Origin: Taxillus chinensis
Lineage: Eukaryota > Streptophyta > Magnoliopsida > Santalales > Loranthaceae
NCBI GenBank assembly: GCA_023512835.1
Contig: CM042091.1
Coordinates: 38,888,107-38,952,106 of the forward strand
Reading direction: 5' to 3'
Length of the DNA stretch: 64,000 nt
How positions within the stretch are numbered: position 1 is the stretch's first letter; every line of letters starts with the position of its first letter. The notes beneath the pieces are model-generated. The model did not search any database. It was not told the origin of the DNA and saw nothing but the letters and a program-made list of their open reading frames with translations. The position numbers and the translations under genes were made by a program. Below are positions 58,906 to 64,000 of this stretch, piece by piece.

Positions 58906-60266
58906 GCATGATACGTGGGAAGGAATGAAAGGGTATTTAAAGGTGTGGGTCTTTGCAATTACTTAATTGAGTTATCCTTTTGTGCAGGGAAAAAAAAAAA
59001 CAATGAAGAGGGCTTTTATTACATGGAAAAGAAATTGGGAAGTAGGAAACATGCTTTTGCTATGTGGGGTTACGTGGAATCTTGATATGCATGAAAAAAA
59101 AAAAAAAAACCGAAAGTGGGCTTAATATAAATCATGGGAGAAGAGACCCAGGCATCTCCATTTTACGCCCCGCGGCTTCTCTCCCAGCTGAGCCATCGTG
59201 CCCCCATCTCCACCACTCATCTCTCCTCCTAACATCACCCCTATCATCACGCCCCCATCAATCCATCTCTCCTCCACGCCAGATCTTCACCCGTGCGCAG
59301 ATCCATCGCAGCTCGTCCTCTCGCCCGGCGCCAGGTCTTCATGCCCGGCCGTCTTCGTCCAACACGACACATCGTCTCCATTATTCCTGCACGTCCAGAT
59401 GGCATCCATCGTTGACGCCGTGCTTCCATCTCCCCCCCCCCGAGGAGACCAAAAATCCCCCCCCCCCCCGGGGGCAGCCAATCAAAGCCGGATTAAACAA
59501 AGATAGCGTCATGGAGATTCGGATCGAGTTCAAGACTGGATATTTAATTGGTTGCCCTATTTTTCTTAATTCTGTTCTAATTTGTTGTTTTATTTTTATA
59601 TGAAAACATTTGTGATTTTCTAACCCATGGAGGGGTAAGTATTTTGTAATCGGTTTAGCGTAGCACTTCGGATGCTTGTTTTGAATCCATGTTTTAATAT
59701 TTAATTTGATATTTTTATGTGCTTATGATTTAATTCTCAACTCCGTGATTTGTTAATTTAATATCTCGGTTGAGTGTTGATTTAGCAATTCATCATGCGT
59801 TAATGTTTTATTTGAGTGGGAAGATTTGTTTCGTAGGAACGCCTAGTCTTTCGAGAATTGATTCATAATTATTCTGGTTAGAATAAATTCATAATTTGAT
59901 TGTATTCATGGTGTTTTGATCATTTGGATTATGGGGCCATAATTTATCTAATTAATCTTTTGGGATAGTGATAAATAGCATTCGGTGTGAGTTAAACCAT
60001 TACTTATTTAATTAATTGATTTTCTCAGTTATTGATTTTCTTAGTTAAAATTCTTTGCTTTAATTAGTTTTAATTAGTTTTCATTAATCAAAAATCCCCC
60101 CAATTTGATATTTATTCTTTTTTCATTAGTTTTTTATTAAACGGTAATTAAATAGATTGAATTGAATTTTTATAAGTCCTCCGGTAGAGAACGATCTAGG
60201 TTAAGCCACTAGCTATACTTAGTTTAAATTTTATTTGGAGTGCGTGTGCGACAAACGCCCTTTTCA
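58552..60266 (+). mobile_element. Solo LTR inserted in copia B
   Basis: The insertion starts TGATAACTACG and ends CGCCCTTTTCA, flanked by TTCCC on both sides (58547-58551 and 60267-60271). Across it, copia B reads TTCCCTGTGGCCTA, aligning with copia D TTCCTTATGGCCTA at about 36787. It is 1715 bp, AT-rich on the left, with C-runs near 59433-59470. It resembles gypsy LTRs, but the lineage is uncertain. The Pro/Ser-rich open frame at 59064-59603 has no recognisable domain. The strand is a guess. Confidence 0.85.
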
Positions 60267-60662
60267 TTCCCTGTGGCCTAATCCATTGCGTTTCAGCGGC
60301 TTGTAGATGTCGGCCTTAGCCTTTCCTTTCTTTTTTAACGGCCGACCTTCCCTTCATCATTAGTTATGGGTGCTATCCTGCTTCGAGAAAGGTGCAAGAA
60401 ACACCCTACCCTCATAAACTATGGTGCCACCTGAAATGAAACCATCCAACGGTTTAGATGTACTAACAGGATATAAGTTAGTTAGTTTTGGAGTGAAATT
60501 CGGAGGGCACATAGTAGCTTGAGCTATGGAAGTTGATGGTTCTGAACCTAGGCCAGGTTTGACTCGGATGTTGTCAGGATCAGTCCTAAAGGTAGAGGCT
60601 ATTTCCCCGGATTTTAACCACTTATGATTTATTTCCCTTTCCTGTTCCAGTTCGTTTTCAAG

Positions 60663-62162
60663 TCATTTCACAATAACTTTTAGGCCCGTTAGGTTGGTAT
60701 TTAGCAAATGATTTTCTGCTCTTAGATCATGATACCAAGCCTCTTTTCCTCTAAAGTCAGCTATGTCCTTTTCAAGTCTAGTGATAGTAAATTCAAGGCA
60801 TTTATTCTGACTTTCCACATCTTTGTACATTTGAGTAATTATTTGTCTCTCATTCTTTTCATGATCACGTTCACTAATAAGAGATTCTAATTGACTCATG
60901 AGCTCAGAGATAGAAGGTACCTCAGTGTTTGCCATGAGGTAGACGTTCGGCTTAGGAGTTGGCTCATCATCTGAGGATTCCTCCTCTTCTTCCGAGCCAC
61001 TAATGTACTTTGTCACGAACGCCTTCCTCTTGTTCTTGCTGTTATCTGAGGTGGAGCGGCGAGGAGTTACCTTATCACTTTTCTCGGCCACTTTTGATTT
61101 GGATCTGCATTCCTTGGCCCAATGACCGGGTTTCCCACAGTTATAGCATTCCTGGGAACTGGACTCCAGTCTCTCCTTCCTTTGGAAAGATGATGACGAG
61201 CGTCTCCTGAATCCTTTTCTGCTTTTCCATAGGAATCGCTCAAAGGATTTGACGAGAAGAGCTATCTCCTCCTCCTCGTCAGAGTCAGAATTCTCGGACA
61301 CGTCCGTATCATCATTCCTCAGTATGTTTAAACATTCTGTAGCTTTGAGAGCTACCCCCTTTTCTTTCCGAGCTATTTTCTCATCTCGGTCAGAGTACTT
61401 AAACCTGACTTTGTGAGTCTGCAGCTCTCCATATAGTTCTTCAAGGGGAACATACTGCCAGTTTTTGTCTGATTGCATCTGGAGATGTTTAGAGTAGTAT
61501 CGATCCGGCAAGGAGCGAAAGAACTTGTCATTGATCTGAGATTGAGAATAATGCTCATTGACAGTCTTCAGCTCAAGAATGAGCTTGCCGAATCTCCGAT
61601 AGATACTTTCGAGTGATTCACCTGGTTTATGATTGAAACTCTCAAAGTTCTGCCTGAGAGTACATATCACAGTTTGCATTTGGGACTGACTCCCCTCATA
61701 GAGGATTGTCAGTTTATCCCAAACGGCTTTGGCTGTCGTGCAACCCTGGACTTCCGTGAAAGCCTCGGAATCCAAGGATGATGTAACATAAGCCAGAGCC
61801 TTTTCACTAGCGCACTGCCAGGCTCTTTCATCGTTGGTAAGTTCAGCATCCGTCTTTGGCCTCCTAACTCCATGTTCTCCGATAGTCATTGGAATTGGAA
61901 TCTCCTGATGAAGACATGGCCACATGAGATGATCATGGCATACCATAAACATCTTCATGCGAGCTTTCCACTGGGAGAAAAGCTCAGGTGTGAATTTGGG
62001 CGGTTTCGTCAATGTAAAACCAGAACTCCGTGGTTGAGGAGCGACAGCAGCAGCAGGTTGTGGTGGATCGACGTTTTCACTGCTGCTTCGATTTGGGATG
62101 GGCTCTTGTGCACCTCCGGAGTTAAGGCAAGTGTTAAATAGCATACTACTTTCTTCGGCCAT
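60663..62162 (-). CDS. Copia B Gag, 499 codons open
   Basis: An uninterrupted frame from ATG at 62162. Residues 48-260 form the copia gag domain (UBN2-type; SGFTLTKPPKFTPELFSQWK, AVWDKLTILYEGSQSQM, LILELKTVNEHYS). A CCHC zinc knuckle CYNCGKPGHWAKEC is at 339-352. Lys/Ser-rich sequence and an acidic stretch follow, then a predicted coiled coil (about 415-490; ISELMSQLESLISERDHEKN). A TGA at 60663 ends it in VIVK-x-LENELEQE, where the frame goes on. CGA to TGA is likely, so the natural protein may have been longer. It would bind element RNA and build the particle. Confidence 0.9.
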   Translation of the reverse strand: MAEESSMLFNTCLNSGGAQEPIPNRSSSENVDPPQPAAAVAPQPRSSGFTLTKPPKFTPELFSQWKARMKMFMVCHDHLMWPCLHQEIPIPMTIGEHGVRRPKTDAELTNDERAWQCASEKALAYVTSSLDSEAFTEVQGCTTAKAVWDKLTILYEGSQSQMQTVICTLRQNFESFNHKPGESLESIYRRFGKLILELKTVNEHYSQSQINDKFFRSLPDRYYSKHLQMQSDKNWQYVPLEELYGELQTHKVRFKYSDRDEKIARKEKGVALKATECLNILRNDDTDVSENSDSDEEEEIALLVKSFERFLWKSRKGFRRRSSSSFQRKERLESSSQECYNCGKPGHWAKECRSKSKVAEKSDKVTPRRSTSDNSKNKRKAFVTKYISGSEEEEESSDDEPTPKPNVYLMANTEVPSISELMSQLESLISERDHEKNERQIITQMYKDVESQNKCLEFTITRLEKDIADFRGKEAWYHDLRAENHLLNTNLTGLKVIVK

Positions 62163-62208
62163 TGCTTAGAGTAAAAGAGTGGGATCTCTACTTTTGAATA
62201 AATAGACT

Positions 62209-62220
62209 GCTCTGATACCA
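62209..62220 (-). other. Copia B primer-binding site
   Basis: The minus strand reads TGGTATCAGAGC two bases after the 5' LTR. This complements the 3' end of initiator methionine tRNA, the usual primer of plant copia elements. Confidence 0.9.
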
Positions 62221-62222
62221 CT

Positions 62223-62464
62223 TGATGGTCCCTTGGAGCCTAGAGGGGGGGGTGGGGGTGAATAGGCTCTTATCGAAACTCTTTTACACTCTTAAGGCAC
62301 GACACTGATCTAGTTAAGTGATAGAATCACTGCGGAAGATAACCAGATAGTGGAAGTATTTTGTTTTATTATCAAGAGATAAGTACAACAAAATAGAAGC
62401 AACTCTCTTACACTTTGCTTTTCAAAAGGATTCACACACTAGCCTAGATTTTATCCTTGAGCTC
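62223..62464 (-). repeat. 5' LTR of copia B, truncated
   Basis: Matches the 3' LTR from its end (TGATGGTCCCTTGGAGCC on the + strand, as at 48954). After 242 bp it is cut by the gypsy element at 62465. The rest should lie beyond the window. Confidence 0.9.
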
Positions 62465-62995
62465 TGATAACGTGCATTTATGCCATTATCCTAGACCTTA
62501 TATAGGGTGTTTTAGCGTATGTTTTGTCCCTATTTGCATGATATTTTCCACATATTTGCTCTAACCCCTAGGAAGACCCTGTTTGGTGTATAGTGGTACT
62601 TTTTGAGTGTTTTTGGCAGGTTTTGGAGTAACCTTTTCCCACACACTTTGGCTAGATCACTCCATCAACTCACGAGGAAGCTATAGGAAGAAGATGGAAG
62701 CAAAATGAAGGCAAAATCAAGGTGCACGTGAAAAGCTTTCTCACGTGCATTCTCACGTGCAAGGATTTTATTGCATGGATGCCTTCTACAACTCAAGAGG
62801 AAGCTTTGGAGCAAATTTGAGTCAAATTGGAGCTGCACGTGAAAAGGGTCTTCTCACGTGCATTCTCACGTGCAAGCATTTTTAAGCTCCAAATGATGTG
62901 TTTTGTTGTTTTAATCATTTTCCTCTAAAGAACTGGGGTCAAATTTGGTGTAGTTTGAGTTTTATTTCGCCTAGAACGTCAACTAGTGTAACTAA

Positions 62996-63015
62996 CCAAA
63001 ACGACGTCGTTTTGG
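62996..63015. promoter_or_regulatory. Perfect 20 bp palindrome with ACGT core
   Basis: CCAAAACGACGTCGTTTTGG is self-complementary. ACGT-core motifs are bound by plant bZIP and related factors. It lies upstream of the likely TATA region (CCTATAAATAGG, about 63076), so a role as a promoter element is plausible. Confidence 0.6.
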
Positions 63016-63075
63016 CTGCGACCACATTTATACTTAGGGCACAATTTTTGTAACCCTAATTTGGCCCAGTAAAAC

Positions 63076-63087
63076 CTATAAATAGGG
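63076..63087 (+). promoter_or_regulatory. LTR TATA box of right-end gypsy element
   Basis: CCTATAAATAGG lies about 60 bp downstream of the palindrome and would place transcription start near 63110. Confidence 0.6.
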
Positions 63088-64000
63088 GGCTTGGGAGGCA
63101 TTGTAAAGCATCTTGAGTGGGAGACTCTGATTGGAGTTCTGAAAAGAGCTGTAGCCGTTGCTAAAAGATCGGATTATCCTTGGCAAGGAGTCTTTGGTTC
63201 ATCTTGGGGTCTTCCTTTATTGTCCTGGTATCGTAATCATGTTCTTTCTTGTAATTGTTATTGCTTTCGTCATGATTATGGAGTAGTTTTATTAGTCTAG
63301 GGGAGCAATGTAGCCCCCAATAAATTATATTCAGTTGGGTTATGGTTGTTCAATAAAATAGAATTCAGTTCTTGTTTAGTTCACTTGCTTGAATGGAAAT
63401 GCCTAGTTTATGCATAATTAGGTAATCTTAGCCCTTGTCTAGGGTGGAACACTAGTGAATTAGATTTAATATTGCATGATGGACCAAGTCCCCAACTATT
63501 AGATTGTTTATCTACCTTGATCACTTTTATTCACATGGACCAAATGGGATAAAAGCCTTAAATCTATCTTAGCATGGACCAAATGTAAGATAGGTAGGAG
63601 ATAATCAACATGAACATGAGCTAGAATATAAATCAAGAACAAGAGCCATAACTAGACTATTACAATCGATTGGGTGGTAAACATTGTGACCCTAGATCCT
63701 TAATCACTGAAATTTCAATACCAATAGCTTGCCAACATTCTGATTTAATCATTTTTCGTTCAAACTATTTGTATAACAAAAATCAATTGTCCAGACATAA
63801 AATCAACTTATTAGCTTAGTGCTTGGAACACCATTAGCTACCTCCTTGTGGGTTCGACAACCGGAGTCTTAATACTCCATTTTATTACTTGACCAGTGCA
63901 CTTGCTGCAAAACCTATAGACACAATTTATTCAGGTCAAGTTTTTGGCGCCGTTGCCGGGGAGGCAAGCCAAACGTTGTTAAGACTAAGTGACATTAGGT

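Larger units (their letters stand above)
48954..62464 (-). mobile_element. Copia B: Sirevirus-like element with gag, pol and ORF2
   Basis: On the minus strand: partial 5' LTR (62464-62223), primer-binding site (62220-62209), gag (62162-60663), protease to RNase H (about 58140-54816), spacer, ORF2 with Ulp1-like peptidase (53157-50556), polypurine tract (50304-50293) and 3' LTR (50292-48954). A solo LTR (58552-60266) interrupts the gag-pol junction, and a gypsy element cuts the 5' LTR at 62465. This is the most complete element in the window and fixes the position of ORF2 between pol and the 3' LTR. Confidence 0.9.
62465..64000 (+). mobile_element. Gypsy element (Athila/Tat-like), 5' end
   Basis: The LTR (62465-63938) starts TGATAACGTGCATTTATG, as in the gypsy LTR at 8226-9756, and ends AGGTCA. 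The primer-binding site TGGCGCCGTTGCCGGGGA begins at 63945. The element is inserted in the copia B 5' LTR and continues outside the window. The LTR holds clustered TCACGTGCA motifs (62725-62875) and a perfect 20 bp palindrome (62996-63015). Confidence 0.9.

Noticed and set aside
59064..59603. 179-codon Pro/Ser-rich open frame
   Set aside because: Lies inside a solo LTR with C-runs. No domain or codon signal is visible.
1..64000. tRNA or rRNA genes
   Set aside because: I saw no cloverleaf-like or rRNA-like sequence. The tRNA-like matches are only short primer-binding sites.

Overview
This window is plant nuclear DNA, almost certainly from a flowering plant with a repeat-rich genome. It is made of nested and decayed transposable elements: Ty1/copia elements of the Sirevirus type, Ty3/gypsy elements, and one CACTA DNA transposon. 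I see no intact host gene. The only host-gene sequence is a decayed stretch of beta-adaptin exons carried inside the CACTA element. The species cannot be fixed from the sequence. A eudicot is my guess.

Layout. (1) 1-18643, + strand: copia A. Its pol is split by a gypsy element (470-9756, minus strand). That gypsy element is itself split by a chromovirus-like LTR (1847 to about 5479), which carries a solo copia LTR (4114-5450). After pol, copia A has a long second gene (ORF2, 13327-16322) and a 3' LTR (16743-18643). (2) 18644-20430: remains of copia C, followed by a truncated chromovirus-like LTR. (3) 9544-21549 is repeated head to tail as 21550-33583, so copia A (3' half), copia C and part of the LTR all occur twice. 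(4) 34153-42885, minus strand: copia D, broken by a palindromic element (35001-36686) and a CACTA element (36983-41433). (5) 42886-48953: a gypsy-like non-coding element with a clean solo copia LTR (45437-46667) and a minisatellite (46830-48220). (6) 48954-62464, minus strand: copia B, with gag, pol, an ORF2, a 3' LTR and part of its 5' LTR. It is interrupted by a solo LTR (58552-60266). (7) 62465-64000: the 5' LTR and primer-binding site of another gypsy element, inserted in the 5' LTR of copia B.

The main biological finding is that two different copia elements (A and B) carry the same extra gene between pol and the 3' LTR, where Sireviruses may carry an env-like ORF. Both ORF2s have a similar N-terminal domain, a Ser/Pro/Ala-rich linker, and a C-terminal Ulp1-like (C48, SUMO-protease fold) cysteine peptidase with correctly spaced His, Asp, Gln and Cys. 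In copia A this gene has its own TATA box, telo-box and pyrimidine-rich leader.

The main caution is sequence quality. The two copies of the 12 kb repeat differ in sharp patches, almost always at CAG or CTG trinucleotides (plant CHG methylation sites). This looks like uncorrected long-read base-calling error. Some frameshifts, and the apparent loss of the catalytic Cys in the second copy, fall inside these patches.
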